A stretch of 64,000 nucleotides of DNA from positions 2,312,501 through 2,376,500 of the forward strand of contig JAPTOF010000021.1 in the NCBI GenBank assembly GCA_028554755.1. Reading direction: 5' to 3'. Below are positions 1-13,400 of the stretch, piece by piece. The position numbers and the translations under genes are program-made. Below the pieces are notes generated by a model, which saw only the letters and a program-made list of their open reading frames with translations, was not told the origin of the DNA and made no database searches. Each line of letters starts with the position of its first letter. The first letter of the stretch is position 1. This DNA is from Cordia subcordata (Eukaryota; Streptophyta; Magnoliopsida; Boraginales; Cordiaceae).

Positions 1-2392
1 AAGATGCTTATAAGCATCAATTGCTTAAAAGTAGGTTGAGAAAAGCAAAGCTAAACTTGCTCGGACTCAAATAGCTTACCAGCTCATAGCACTCGTCAGA
101 TCACACGAGGCATGATAGGATATACTTCTTTAATTAACAATTAAGTATATATTATAACAATGAAAACCAAATACAAAGTAACTAATACTATAATTTGACA
201 TACATTTGACTATTCATAGACCAATTGAAGCAATAAGGTGTATAATACAGTACGAGTTTAAGATATTGAAACATGCATTTTGTGAGTTAAACTCTATGAC
301 CAAGGGTTGTTTACAGTTTTCCGAACTCCCAAAGCTTTGACTTTCTACGTTCATGGGATCTAAGATCACATGCAATAATGATCATAAACCTCGATAAAAT
401 ATAAGTATGTCTACCTTAAAACAAAGGCTATATAATGCTATTTCTATACTAGATGAACGTATGCATCATATATATGTAATTTTATTTGAAAATATAAGTG
501 TTTTTGTATATACTTCTGAAATTGAAAATATAAGCATTGTTAGATATTCTAACTACTTCAAAAAATAGATTTAAACCCAGCAAAAAAATTATATATTAAT
601 ATTAAATTGTATATTTTTAATTTTTATAATATAAAAATATTAAATCCATTGCTGTTGACACGTATTGTTATGTACAACAATGCATACTCTAAAAATCGGA
701 ACTGTTGAGTAAAATTGAGGATGTACTAATTAACCAAAACCATGTGAAGACATCTTAGTCATAACAATTGCAAAATTTATAAAGTATTGGTCAAGAATTA
801 AGCAGTTGGGTGACATGGTCTTACATCTTTCAACTATAATTTAGTGTATAAAATTTTTATTTTCCGCAAAGCTTTATAGAGAGGGAATTTTTTAAAATTC
901 TAATATGTTTTTCATTTGGTAATGAATCATAGGATTTATTGTAAAAGACTGTACTTTTAGATTCTATTATTTGTTCCGTACCACTTCGTGGATTAGGAGG
1001 ATTAATTTCGTCATGTGAATACACCATTGGCATCAATAAGAAATTTGCCTCTCTTCTTATGAATTAATAATTAAGTCCAGAGTTATACGGTTGGATTATT
1101 CTTGCAACTAAAATAAATTAATTTTTTTTTTTGTAAGACTTGTATGATTTTTTGGAACCATATTTATTTGTATCAATATTACGTGATCATCATAGGCAGA
1201 GCCCTTTTTCTTCCTAACTTTTTCCTCCTTGTCTTGTCTTTCGTGTTTCCATTGTCTGAATATATTTGAAATATTGTCCTTTTAGTTGCTCTTTTTTCCC
1301 CTCTTAATGTACTTACACATGGAAAATGATGTTGATGTATTTGCTTCGGTGGTGTAGAAAGTTATACATAGTGGAATAGGTATAATATTATAATAGTTAC
1401 CACTAATCCTAAACTTTAAACCCTAATTTGAAAATAATCCTTTTCCTATTGTGGCATTAAGGAAAAGATTAATCTTTTAGTCTTATTTGCAACAACATTA
1501 CATAATTGTGATATTATAGTTAGTTCTTTATTACATACTACAATTGAAATAATAGTGAGCTTCAACCAAAAGAAAATGTCCAGACATCTGTAATAAATCA
1601 TTTGTCTTCTGATACTGGCATTACACATTTGATTAACCCAAATTTCCTATTATGTTATGCTAGTGCAATTTCTTGTTTTTTTTCTCTATCAACTTGCTCT
1701 TTGTTTAGTTTCACAAGGATACTCTAACAGTAAGAACTGAATACTAATATGACTCATGACTTAAGTACTAATCTAATTTTTTGTTCTAGATTGGGTGTCT
1801 TTAACTTAATTGGTATACATTATAAGGGCTGTACTGTGTATTCGAAGTTTACTAGTTGATTGTCAGATTCTATCAACTGAATTTCTTTTGTAGAAAAAAA
1901 AAATGTTCTTTTTTAACCCAAATCTGAAATTGAAATCTAAGGTGGGGACTAGAGATCATCCAAATTGGCCTATGTGGTAAGAACAATCGCCATCTATACT
2001 CATCTGACATGCGTACTAAGTTGTTAACCAAATGTGCGTAAGTTGCACAGAAAAAAAAATGTCACAATTAAAATTTTAAAATATAGACACGAAAAGGCAA
2101 TAAATAGAATTAGATAGGGTGTCTTAAGCGAGAGTTTGATACCTAACATATTTAAAATTAAAATTGAAAGTAATTTACACAATGAATTAAAGACGTCACA
2201 TTTCAAAAAGAAATAGAGAGAAGCAAAAACAATAAATAAAAAGTGGATACGGTACCCTAAGAGAAAAAGATTTCACACCAAAATCACGTCTTAGTCATTA
2301 CCAATTAATTAATCTTTCTATCTTGGACTTAAGTTATATCTTTTGGAACCATGTCTAAGAAAATAGTTTCCCACAACTCTAATGAATGGAAA

Positions 2393-2423
<31 letters not shown>

Positions 2424-3080
2424 TTGTAGTTATTCGTAAGTTTTCTTTTTTCAATTAATAACTTTTTATTTAATTTTTTATTTTTATTGTTTTATATAAC
2501 ACATATAGTAACAGTTTTGAATGACTATCATTTCTAAATTTTCCCATAAACCTTACGCATTAAAAATTTAATGTTTTGACTTTATCTATTTTTTATTTAG
2601 TGTGATTTTGTATTGTTGTAATGGTTTTAAATTAATATTTTTGAATTAGTAAATAATTAATAAGTAATCCAATATTTTTTAACTTAACAAAATATCTAAA
2701 AATTCAAATCCCCAAAAAACTTGAACATCCCACATTTAGTCTTATGTCTAAACTTTTATTGTCTGATAAAATATTTTTTTCTTTTCAACTGAAATCCGAA
2801 TATTGGAATATCGAATTCAACTGTTACCCTATTTATACCATTGCGTTGGCCCAAATCTGAATCGAAAATTTCAGCCACAATTCTGTCATATGATTGATGG
2901 TATGATCCGTTTTCCATCTTGATCATAGCAGTCCTCATTGGACGTCGTGCTCATCTTTTAATGGTGGCTAGTTTCTCTCAAGAAGCTGCATGCCTGCATC
3001 CCTCAGTTTCCCAGCAAAGGGATGCTTTCTTGATGTCTTCTTGTCGTAATCTTTAACCACTGGAAACTTATGTTGTGTAT
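1..3080. other. AT-rich intergenic sequence, no supported gene
   Basis: No reading frame over about 60 codons looks like a known protein, and no spliced gene could be built on either strand. The stretch holds A/T homopolymers and an (AAT)n run at about 2393-2423. A part of more balanced composition at about 2740-3060 has a 60-codon open frame on the minus strand that I do not recognise. It could be decayed transposon sequence. Confidence 0.5.
2393..2423. repeat. (AAT)n microsatellite
   Basis: An uninterrupted run of about ten AAT units lies in intergenic DNA. Confidence 0.9.
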
Positions 3081-3084
3081 GTTT

Positions 3085-3748
3085 AGTTCTTATTATAAGA
3101 TACTTATTTTATAATTTATGTGAAAAAGACTATTTGTTATTAGCTTATTATAAGATACTTATAAGATACTTTTCATAAGATGTCTTATTTGTAATTATAA
3201 AAAATAAGTTTGATTTAGGATACTTATATCTTATCAGCTAGAAAATAATTAAAAATAAGAATTTAAAAATATAAAAATTAAAAATTAAAAAATTAAAAAA
3301 AAATTTTAAATTTTAAAATTAAAATAAAATTTTAAATTTTTAAAATAAAATATTAAATATTAAAATTAAAAAATAAAAAAATTAAAGATTAAAAAATTAA
3401 AATAAAAAATAAAAAATTTTAAATTTTTAAATTTTAAAAACTAAAAAATTAAAAAAAAAATTAAAGTGTTAAAAATTAAATATTAAAAATTAAAATTTCA
3501 AAAATTTAAAATTTTAAAAAAAATAAAAATTAATTAAATTTTATAATTTATAATTTATTATTTAATTATAAAATTAAAATACCATGAGTCAAAATTGATA
3601 ACATTATTATCAAAGTAACTTATAACAGTATTTCAGCTAATAAACCAAATAGTTTTATTATATCAGACACTTATTTCTTATAAGACACTTATCAGATAAG
3701 ATATTTATCAGATTTCAAATTTCAGATAAGACTATTCCAAATAGGATA
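3085..3748. mobile_element. Inverted-repeat element with an almost pure A/T core
   Basis: The left arm contains GACTATTTGTTATTAGCTTA (about 3129-3148). The right arm (about 3630-3655) contains its approximate reverse complement, around AGCTAATAAACCAAATAGTT. Both arms also carry repeated ATAAGATACTTAT / ATAAGACACTTAT motifs. Between them, about 3240-3580 is nearly free of G and C, built of TTAAAA-type words. I infer a non-autonomous foldback or MITE-like element; no target-site duplication was identified. Confidence 0.45.
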
Positions 3749-3752
3749 TTAA

Positions 3753-4032
3753 TACTCTTTCCATCTCATTTTATTAGTTGTTTAATGTTTTTATATTCAA
3801 ACCAATAAAACTAATTAATAGCCTTATTTTTGGATAAATTCAAAATTTTGACAAAAATACCCTTTTCTCTTTTTTTTTATGTGATATTAAATTATGTTTC
3901 TTTTCTTCTACATTAAAATAAGGATAAATTTAGAAAAAGAAAATTATTACTTCCTGGAACTTCTTAAAGTGACAGATATTTTGAGACAAAAAAATTTTCT
4001 AAAGCGATTGATATTATGAGATGGAGGGAGTA
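3753..4032. mobile_element. Stowaway-like MITE, copy 1
   Basis: The terminal inverted repeats read CTCTTTCCATCTCAT on the left and ATGAGATGGAGGGAG on the right. Each is bordered by TA, as expected for Tc1/mariner-derived Stowaway MITEs with a TA target. The length of about 280 bp suits a non-autonomous element. The interior matches copy 2 at 4097-4372 in inverse orientation, for example around AATACCCTTTTCTC. Confidence 0.7.
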
Positions 4033-4096
4033 ACTTATTGCTTGTATCTTTCAAGCCAGATAGTTTGTTCACTAGTTCTTGACATTTAATGTTATT

Positions 4097-4372
4097 CACT
4101 CCGTCTCACAATATTAGTCTTTTTAAAGAGTTTTTTTTTTTCAAAATATCTATCACTTTGAGACGTTCGAGGAAATAATAATTCTCTTTTCCCAGATTTA
4201 TCCTTATTTTATTCTCAACTAAATTTCATTAATATCAAATAAGACAAAAAAGAGAAAAGGGTATTTTTGTTAAGTTATTACAAATTTATCAAAAAATGAG
4301 CCTATTAATTAGTTTTATTATTATGGATGTAAAAACCTTAAATGACTGATAAAATGAGACCCATGGAGTATT
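4097..4372. mobile_element. Stowaway-like MITE, copy 2 (inverted relative to copy 1)
   Basis: The ends are CACTCCGTCTCACAATATTAG-like on the left and GAGACCCATGGAGTA on the right. The interior (GAGAAAAGGGTATTTTTGT and following) is the reverse complement of the interior of the neighbouring copy at 3753-4032. The two copies are only about 65 bp apart and could fold into a long hairpin. Confidence 0.65.
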
Positions 4373-4379
4373 TTTGACA

Positions 4380-6240
4380 TTGCAATAATAGTCCAAAAAA
4401 TGTGGACTTACAATTTTGGCTATTCTTCTTAATTTCTTCATCTAAAATAATGTGTGTGTCTTTTGTTGAATGATATGTTTCATGCTTTTCTAGTGTTTAA
4501 TGCCACACTTTGAGCTAGAGTTAATGCATCCATTTAAACACCATAATCTACTAGCAAGGTCATAATTTTTAGCTGCTTCACCAATATGCTGGGGGCAATC
4601 AATGCAATTTCAAATTCACAAAATCAGAAGTCAAAGACGATTTAAATGAACATCCATTAATACCACTTACGTCCGGTGGTGATAACATTCGGTGGTCGGA
4701 GGAGTCGTCTTCCTTGCCTTTATTTCAACTCACAAGAAGAATTCTTTTTAGGTTAAGCTGTAATTTTTGCAGTGAAAGGATATCAGAAAAGAATAACAAA
4801 GATAAGTCGCTAGATTAACTAGTTCAATTTGCCTTTTGGCCTATTGGTCTAACTAACTATTTCTAGTGCTAAGAGTCAAGACCACTTTGTCAAATACTGG
4901 ACTTGGATTGGTATTTCTACGAGGTGCATATCAACTCCTTGCATTTGTTCAATCCCTTCTTGAAGAACCCATTCAAATAGGATCCTTCCATATGAGATTA
5001 AGCCCATTGCTTCATGCCTTCTCGTGAGACCTATCTGATTTAGCGCACGCGGATGGCAAATGTGTTTAAGACGTGGACAGGAAATTTATTGTGCATTTTG
5101 AAGTTCAGTTATTTTTAGAGCCAATTCTTGATAAATCTTGTTTTTGGAAACTTAGATCATACATCTTTGAAACAAAGTCAATTTCTCAAGATCTATCTCA
5201 CCCTAGCTTGAACCGAAAAGCTTTTCAAGAAGAATTTCCTATCATACAAGAAATGAATACCATTATGGGGCCGCTGCAACCCCTAACCAAACAACAATAA
5301 GCGGAGAAAATTCTGCTTCTTCTTTGGCAATAAATGAGGTTTGTTAAAGTGGATTCAATTATGGCTATTTTCACTGCTTAACTACTCGTGAAGAATTTTG
5401 TTGCAACAATACTTCTTCTTAATGTCCGACTTAATGTTCAACCTCCTATGTGGTTTATGCTTTTTCTCCTAAAAAGTGTGAATGATGGATAATTCGTAAT
5501 GCCATTTACTACTAGTACATCAAGGACCAAATTTAAGTTAAACAAAGAAGTTGCATCCGTAGTACGAAGTGGACAGCCAAATTTTGATTTTATATTTATC
5601 ATTTCAGTGCAAAATCTTAACAATTCAAAATTGAATTTTCTTTTCTTTTTTTCAAAAAGAATATCATGCATCTCGTCTCATTTCTTGCCAAATCTAAAGC
5701 CCAAAGGATATCAGCCTAAAAAGCCCATTTTTCTAACAAGTATAGAGCAATCAATTGTTAACCGATAGATCGGAGCTTTAAATCTTACTTGGAGCCCTTT
5801 TCGTAATAAGATGGTTAAAGAATTGTATCAAACTCTCCTTTCAATAATATCCTAGATAAGGTACTTAAAAGGTCATTCTTCTATAATCTAGACATGATGG
5901 GTGGGGTAAACAATGAACTTCAATAACAATATAAGAAAGATTCAATAGATTTCAATAATAAACCGGTGAAGGCCATTTTAGCATACAAATAAAGTGATGC
6001 ATGAGGCTGACGATCGAGACGACTCAATGCTCTCTTTCTTCTCGTATCTCCAAATTGGGGGCCTCCCATAATACTTGACCCTCCTATGATACTAGACTGT
6101 CGTGCATGTCCCCTTCCTCTTCTGAGCTTCCCATGTTACACTGACATTTTTATAGAAGTGAGGGAAAAGAAAACGTGAATGTAAGTGGGATTTACCATAT
6201 TTTATCAACAAGAGCTACATGATTTCAGATATCAAAACTA
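4380..6240. other. Intergenic, unrecognised moderately complex sequence
   Basis: No gene is supported. About 4,660-5,800 is less AT-biased than its surroundings and holds two short plus-strand open frames (5073-5300, 75 codons; 5499-5768, 89 codons). Neither resembles a family I know, and no convincing splice-linked gene was found. A decayed retroelement or pseudogene fragment is possible. Confidence 0.35.
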
Positions 6241-6452
6241 GGGCCCGTTTTGATCGATTTTTTTAAAAAGCATTTTTTTAACAGCTTTAGCTTTTGAAAA
6301 ATAATTATTTTTGAGAAGTTGAAAATTTTGCACTTCTTTTAGAGTTTCAGCTTCTTTGAAAACCAAATCAAATAGTTATTATAAATTTAATATAACTTTT
6401 TTACGAAAAAAAAATATTTTTTCCTGAAGGAAAACTAATCTAAAAAGGCCCC
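6241..6452. mobile_element. hAT-like MITE (GGGCCCGTTT type)
   Basis: It begins GGGCCCGTTTTGATCGATTT and ends AACTAATCTAAAAAGGCCCC, an imperfect terminal inverted repeat of the GGGCC-GTTTGGAT type seen in other copies in this window. The interior is A/T-rich with poly-T and poly-A tracts. No clear 8-bp target duplication could be read. Confidence 0.6.
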
Positions 6453-7440
6453 TAGTGTCAAAGACTCTTGGCAAGGAGCCAAAGCTTCAAAATACGACAC
6501 ACTTTCAGGGAGGCCAATAGGATTGCGGACTAGATGGCAAACTTTGGCTTGGAGCTACTGATTGGAGTCCATTGTTTCGAAGATCCCCCACAGAGACTTA
6601 AAACGGCTACTAGGAGAGGATATGAGGGGCGCGACTCCGAGATTGATCGCTTTGTAATTGGCTGAGCCTCCAAGAGAGGGAGGGGGGAAGAAGAAGGCTC
6701 AACTGAGTTTTAAGTGAAAGTATTAAAACAAGTCGATATTGCGTCTTCCTGAAATGCATTCTCGCACTCAACCTTTCCATTGTTCTAATCCTTGGTGTTA
6801 GAAACGGCATTCATCTATAAATGTCAAAACTTCTATATACAAGGCGAAAATTCTGTTATATCACAAAAAGGTGAAAGAGTCATGTATAGAAATGCTTTTC
6901 CATAATTTAGTTCAAATTGAGCATTAAACAAGGGCGTTTAGCTCATACAAGAAGATGAGAAGCTACACGATCCTATAATGCCTTTGAGCCTTTTGAAGCT
7001 CAGATACAGGAAAGATAAAAGCTAATTTAACACAACCTTCTGTATGGAATACATGTATGCCTATGATTTTCTCTACAACTCAGCTTATTGCTGCGCATGG
7101 CTACGAATAAATCGTGACCCTAAGAATCCAGTGAGCCAAAGCGGGTAGCAAAAGTACAAATCTGAGAATGACCTCTGCTTATATATTACCGCTGGTCTGT
7201 ATTGTGCCAAGGAGGGTGATCTATAATCAGAATCAGTGCCAGTACACAAGCTAGCAGATGCCATCTGGTGCAGGAGCAATATTTCTCGAGATAGATGTAT
7301 AACAGAAGCAAATGTTACGTTAGTCTTCCAAGACTTGAGATTCTAGCTGTGTTAGTTGACATCAGATACTCATTCTTCATTGACCGTCTATGTTAGCAAA
7401 GTCCAGTGTTTCCTCCACAACCTTTGTCTGAAGAAAGTCA
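6453..7440. other. Downstream and probable 3' UTR region of the RNase II gene
   Basis: No separate gene is supported. The part nearest 7441, of gene-like composition, probably includes the 3' UTR of the minus-strand RNR1-like gene. The short open frames here show no family resemblance. Confidence 0.4.
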
Positions 7441-10400
7441 TCATGTCCCTTGAATCTCCTTCAGCGAAAGAATATCATCGCGAGGATGAGCTTTTTCCAC
7501 TTGCAACTGAACTTTGTCACCAATCTGTACACCTACAGAGACCCAAGCAGAAGCTTGTAGTCCAACCTTCATAGACAAATGAGATGAAAATTGTAAGAAA
7601 TCATGGCAAGACAGTTAACCACTAATCTTATCAGTTGTGGAACGCAGAAGTAAACAAGAAACAGAAACAGTTAAGATACAGATGAAAGTTTTCTTTCCTT
7701 TTAACCTCTCTCTTTTGGAGCTTTCTACTTCTCTCCTTTTGGGTGAAGAGGAATATCGTATATTAAAATCTTAGAACATCTATTGCTAACGTATTATCCA
7801 CTACCAAGGCACTAGAGAAATTATCATTGACACCTCTTACTAGAGTTCCTATCCATTATTCTCGAGTAACTGACAGATGATTACCTCCATCAAGAGTACA
7901 GCTGCAGTTCTATCCTTGATGAATCTGAGGACCAAAGCAGAAAATCTTCTTCCTTCAGGTTGCCTTCTCAAATGCTCCAATATCCAATAACGAAGACTGC
8001 TGTTAGAGATCCTTCTCACTACTCTGGTATTCATGTTTACTAAGGATGCCACTCGTTCCAGCTGACCCGCTGAGAAAGGAGGATTATCACCTCTAAGATA
8101 TGCTTTTACCTATATTTATAATGTAATAAAATTTCAAATTATTTACAATGTCAAACCCTCATAAATGCTATAACATACCATCTGCAGATGGTCAGAAAAC
8201 GAACAGAAGTATTTTATCACAGTATATTAAAACTCACCTGATAATGAGCAAGGAGATCCATATATCTACGTATTGGAGATGTAAACTGCACATAACCTGG
8301 AAGTCCTAATACCCCATGACGTATGGGCTTCCTGAAGTCCAGCTCAGCTGCATGCATAATTCTAACAAAAGCAGAACTTCTAACAGGTCCTTCAGGGAGA
8401 TGGGAAAACATGGATCTATCTATATTTGATTGAGGCTGTCCTCTGTAGGGTAAAGGAATGTTATTATGAGAACCATAACTTGCCATAACCTCTCCACACA
8501 GTATCATCATCTCAGAGACGAGTCGCACGGCAGGATCTGCCTGGTCTTCAACATATAGCTTAATCACAGGTTCCGGATCATCAGGGTTAGGCACCTTGAC
8601 TCGGGTTTCCAGGGCAGCTGTATCTATTGCACCCTACAGAAGATATCCATAGAAAATCTCAGACTGCAGTAAACAAGCTTACACAAAATTAGCATGGAAC
8701 AAGAAACTATCCGACAAAGAGGACAACTGGTGAAGCTAAATTGTAACATAAGATTTGGTCAAGTATTTTGCAACGCTAAAAGGAAGCCTATTCAGAAACT
8801 GTTGCAACTTGCAACTACAAGAATTCAGTGTTCCATGATAAAAGACGAGCTGACAAACATCTAAAACACTGACAAATTTATAGCAAATCAAGTAGGTAAT
8901 TGACAAAGGTTAAGTGTAAAAGGGAAAAAAGAAAAATTACGAATTCCTAGGTTTATAGTTCAATGTCCATATGCATGCTTGTGGATAAATCAAGGAAAGA
9001 AGAAGCACAGATGCTGGGTCAGCACCTATAATTTAATCAGATAGAGTGTTTAGTGCATCAGACTCTGGAATGATAATCAAGTTTGCTGTGATATCTGATT
9101 CCACTAAGAAGGTTAGAGTTTTTACTTTACTATATTCTAAACGATCTGGAAATATATGCACATGCACAAGCTTGTACACTTACAACTCCAGAATTACGAT
9201 GCTACCAGATGCTGTCTGAAAATTTTCACCCGGTAATTACTCAGTTGAGAAACAACTGTCAGATTAACTGAAAACTGTAGTCAACCTGCTGTCGACGCCA
9301 TTGAAGCCGAAGATTAGCGGCCTCGGAGAGAATCTTCAGTTCGAACTCCTCTTCAAGGTTCAAATGAAGAAGCTCAGATGCACTCTCATACGTCAGCATA
9401 TATGTTGGTTTAATGACAGAATTTTCCACCGTGTACTCTGCAATGCTACAAAACCATGGAAACAGTAAAACACTGCTCATAGGGTGCTGCTTAGCAGAAC
9501 CACCTAGAGTAGCTGGTTTTGCTAAAAGGATTTCTATCCATAGGAAGGAGGAACCAAATTTATTTCATTGCATTTTTCTCTTGCACACTTCAAGATAAAA
9601 AATAATGATTTCATCTCACTGTTTGATGGATAATCAATGTTTTTTTGCGGAGGATAATCAATGTTTACATCTCAATGGACTCTCGTCCATACCCTTTGAA
9701 AAGTGTCACACATACTCACCCTGGCTTTTTGTCATATAGTAATGCACAAGGAAGCATTTCAGCTAATGCCATTTCGGCTTGACAATATAAGAAGGAACAT
9801 AAAAATAATAAATAAATAAATTAAAAATAAATTAAAAAATAAGAAAAGGAAAAACAAAGAAACAAGAAAACGAAACTTAAATCATTTTGAAGCCCAAGAG
9901 AAAAGGAGCTTCTCCAAATCTTGTAGAAAACCAGATTCTTCTTAGAAGGCTCCATCCAGACAGATAAGTGAAAATTCATGGGCCAGAGGGTCCGCCATAA
10001 TGCTCTACATTTTAAAGAATGGGATTTTTTGCTTTGGCATCTTGAAACTGGAATTTGTTCCCAACTGGAAATTAAAACTGACCTGCCATCAGGATGCAAC
10101 ACTGCAGAAATTGTAACAGCATTACATCTTCTGCCTTGCTCGAGACTCATGCTTTCCATGGCCAATTTCTCAGGAAACATTGGATATGTCTTAGTGGGCA
10201 AGAAAACAGAAGTTCCTCTTTTCATAGCCTCCCTAAAGGGCACGAACCATATTAAGTAGTGTCCTGAGGTAATCAAGAACACTATATTCAGATGAAAATC
10301 TGACTTACTTGTCTATTATGCTTCCAGGCTTTACTAAGCTAGCTGGATCAGCTACATGTATCCACACCTTAATACGGCCATCCTGTAGTCTCATTGCACT

Positions 10401-13400
10401 CAGTGCATCATCAAGCTGCATACACTTTCCCATTAGCAATTTACATGGACCAGCACTTTAAATATTTATTTTAAGAAAAGAAAGGCCACTCTGATATTTC
10501 ATAAACAAGGTGAGGGAACCAACTTCACCTCATCAGCTTCATCAACATCAATTGCATAAACCTTCAGGTGAGTCAGATCTATTCTGTCAACCTAAAGATA
10601 AAAGTTAATTATGCTGCCAAAAGACTTCTCGAGGAAAAAACAACATTATCAATCTCCGGTTCAGTTCGTTCAGGTGAACAAGAACAGTTCTACGGTGATC
10701 TAGACATAACTCTATAAACCTTTATTTATCATCAACAGGATAACAAAGCTTACTTCATCCATGTCTAGGGACTCCGAGAGGACTCTTTCGGCAGCTAATA
10801 ACACCTCCTCTGGATGGTCAGTTCGAGTTTTGAACTTTAATAAATCGAGATTGATATGTACTGGGAAATACCCAATATCAATAAGGAGATTTACTGCCGC
10901 TGTTGCTGTTTTTGGCAGTCCTATAGCCTTCAAGATCTGAACAGAGGAAAAAATACGAAATTGCAATATCATATCCTTTTCCTTCTTTCCAATTGATATC
11001 CTGCACAACCTTTTAAAGGAAGAAACAATCATGCATGAAATTCTATGGCTCCCAGAGGAAGGTCCAAAAATTGATGCTTGAGACCCAAATATTAGCATGT
11101 ACTATACCTTTCAATTGTTGCGAGTAGCTCTGAAGAGATGAGAGCTACATTGACATTCTCAATAACCTTAACAATAGTTAATATGCATGAGCTTACAAAG
11201 TGAGTAAAGAGGAAAAACAATAGCTGGTTTTCTGCAACTGATTCATCAAGCTTACTTGATTCGGATTTCAGAAGAAATATTAATTGCTCACAATGTCAAA
11301 AAGAAGAAATTACCGTCCCAGCAGTTTTCTTCTGATCATCATTTTTGCATGCATCAATTGAATAAGCTTCAAGAGATTCAATTCTTCGCCGAACTTTCTC
11401 TTCAATCCTCCATGAAGATTTGGGGGGCTTAGCATGTGGAGGCTTTTCTTTAGCAGATTTCAGTAACTGCACAAACTCCTGAAACTCTTTTTCAGCAGCC
11501 TCCTCGGCAAGCTTCCTTTGTAGAAGTTCTTCTACCTAGTTTCATATTAAATGCATCCCAATTTGTTATTAAATTAAGAAATGAATTAAAAGAAAAGCAT
11601 GTTGAATTAGAAAGCAGTGCTGCACTCAAAATAGAAGGCCTGGATCTCAAGTAAGACCCCTAGCTGGAGGTCGCTTCCAGCAATAAATGGACTAGGATAG
11701 AGAAGCATTACGGAACCTGTTTTTATGACTTGTATGCTCTGAAATACCAATACTTCTTTTGTAGAAAGTAATTATCACCTATCAGGTTTCACATTATCCT
11801 CAACTTAAGCAAGAAGTTAAGCAGATAAAGAGGACTTCTAAGCAAGGGAGAAACTAGTTCTAGGCCAAGCTACTTTACCTAAATGGTATCTTATGCATTA
11901 TCTATAAAATTGCTAAGAGTATATATCTTTGATGTAATACTTTTATACGTTCAGCTTAGACGACCCAGAGTATCCTTTTGAAGTGTTAAGCACTAAATAA
12001 TCTTCTCCAAAAGTTGAGCCCATCACCTACTTAGCATTTTAAATATACACGTCTTAGTTAACACTTAATACGCTAAATCTTAGTGAAGAAGAAAAGGAGA
12101 AAGAAGGGGAAGGGAAGAAGCTGGAAGATTAACTATATATGTAATTCCCATCAAACCCAGTGAAATCATCAGTCAAATAGATGGAAAAGAGGGAGATAGA
12201 AGCAAGCCTGCTGAAATGAAGTAATACAGTTAAGAAGAAGTTTCACGGCATACCTGAGCAGCAGGTCGAGGCCCATAAACAGAAGCATGACCTTTTGTCT
12301 CCATAACTGAGAAATAAATGTCATCTTTTGAAAGCAATATATGGGCACAATAGCTCTCTAGAGGCTCCGCACTACCAAAAATCATCTGTTAGAATGAGCT
12401 AATGTCATCAGAGGCACATGGAAAACAGAAACAAAAAAACCCATCAAAATGATACCTCGGCCAGTTCCTGCACTGTTACGGATTTATTCTTCTCCAGAAG
12501 CTCAATCCAAGCAAACTCAAGCAGAGTTGGATCCTGAGAAATCAACCAGAATGCGACCATTTACTTCAAACAAGTTAAGAAACTGTATAGTCCAACAAAG
12601 AATGTGAAATATCTAACCAAATTATCCTGAGCTTTCTGAATAAAATCTGTAATATCTCTGTGGTCAAAAATTTCAACTCCAGGAACAATGAAAGTAATTT
12701 GCTGTGGTTTAATGGATGTTGTGACACCATTCTGCATCATTGTGATTGAAAAGCAAGTCAGATCTTTTAATCTATGAAAGCATAAGGTTTGTAAAAAAGA
12801 GACAAGTCTGACACCTAGCAACCTATGCAACATGCCGCATTAGCTGTTTCTAACAGAACCTGATCAAAGACCATCCAATTCTTTTTGCCATCAGGTCTCT
12901 GAGCAACTGCCAGCAATACCCTTTCAGAGTCTTTCTTGAACTCCATTAGCACTCCTTTTTGTAGTGGCTCTGCACTGCTGGCAAGTTCCAATCTGCAAAA
13001 GGTCCTACACAAATAAATTTGATCCAAACATAAATGTACATTGTATTTTCCTATATCTGATTGAAACCTGCAAGCTTATTGGGTTCCTTCTAATTCAGAG
13101 TGCCAACTGCAGGCATAAAATCATGACTTAATAGATCATAATCATGCTGCTTCAACTCTATCCCAGGATTCGAATCTCATCTGATAGGAGACACAAATAT
13201 GTATGTTGGTAATTACATATAGAAGGATGTCCATGTATCAAGTCATGACTCTTGGAAAAACAGAAAAATCATACAAATATGATGACTTTACAATCCAGGA
13301 AACTACTACAAGCAATCTTAATCTCATACACATGTAACACAGTAAGTGACCAGACATGTAGATATTTACAGAGAGCATGGAATAGTGAAATCACAGTTAG

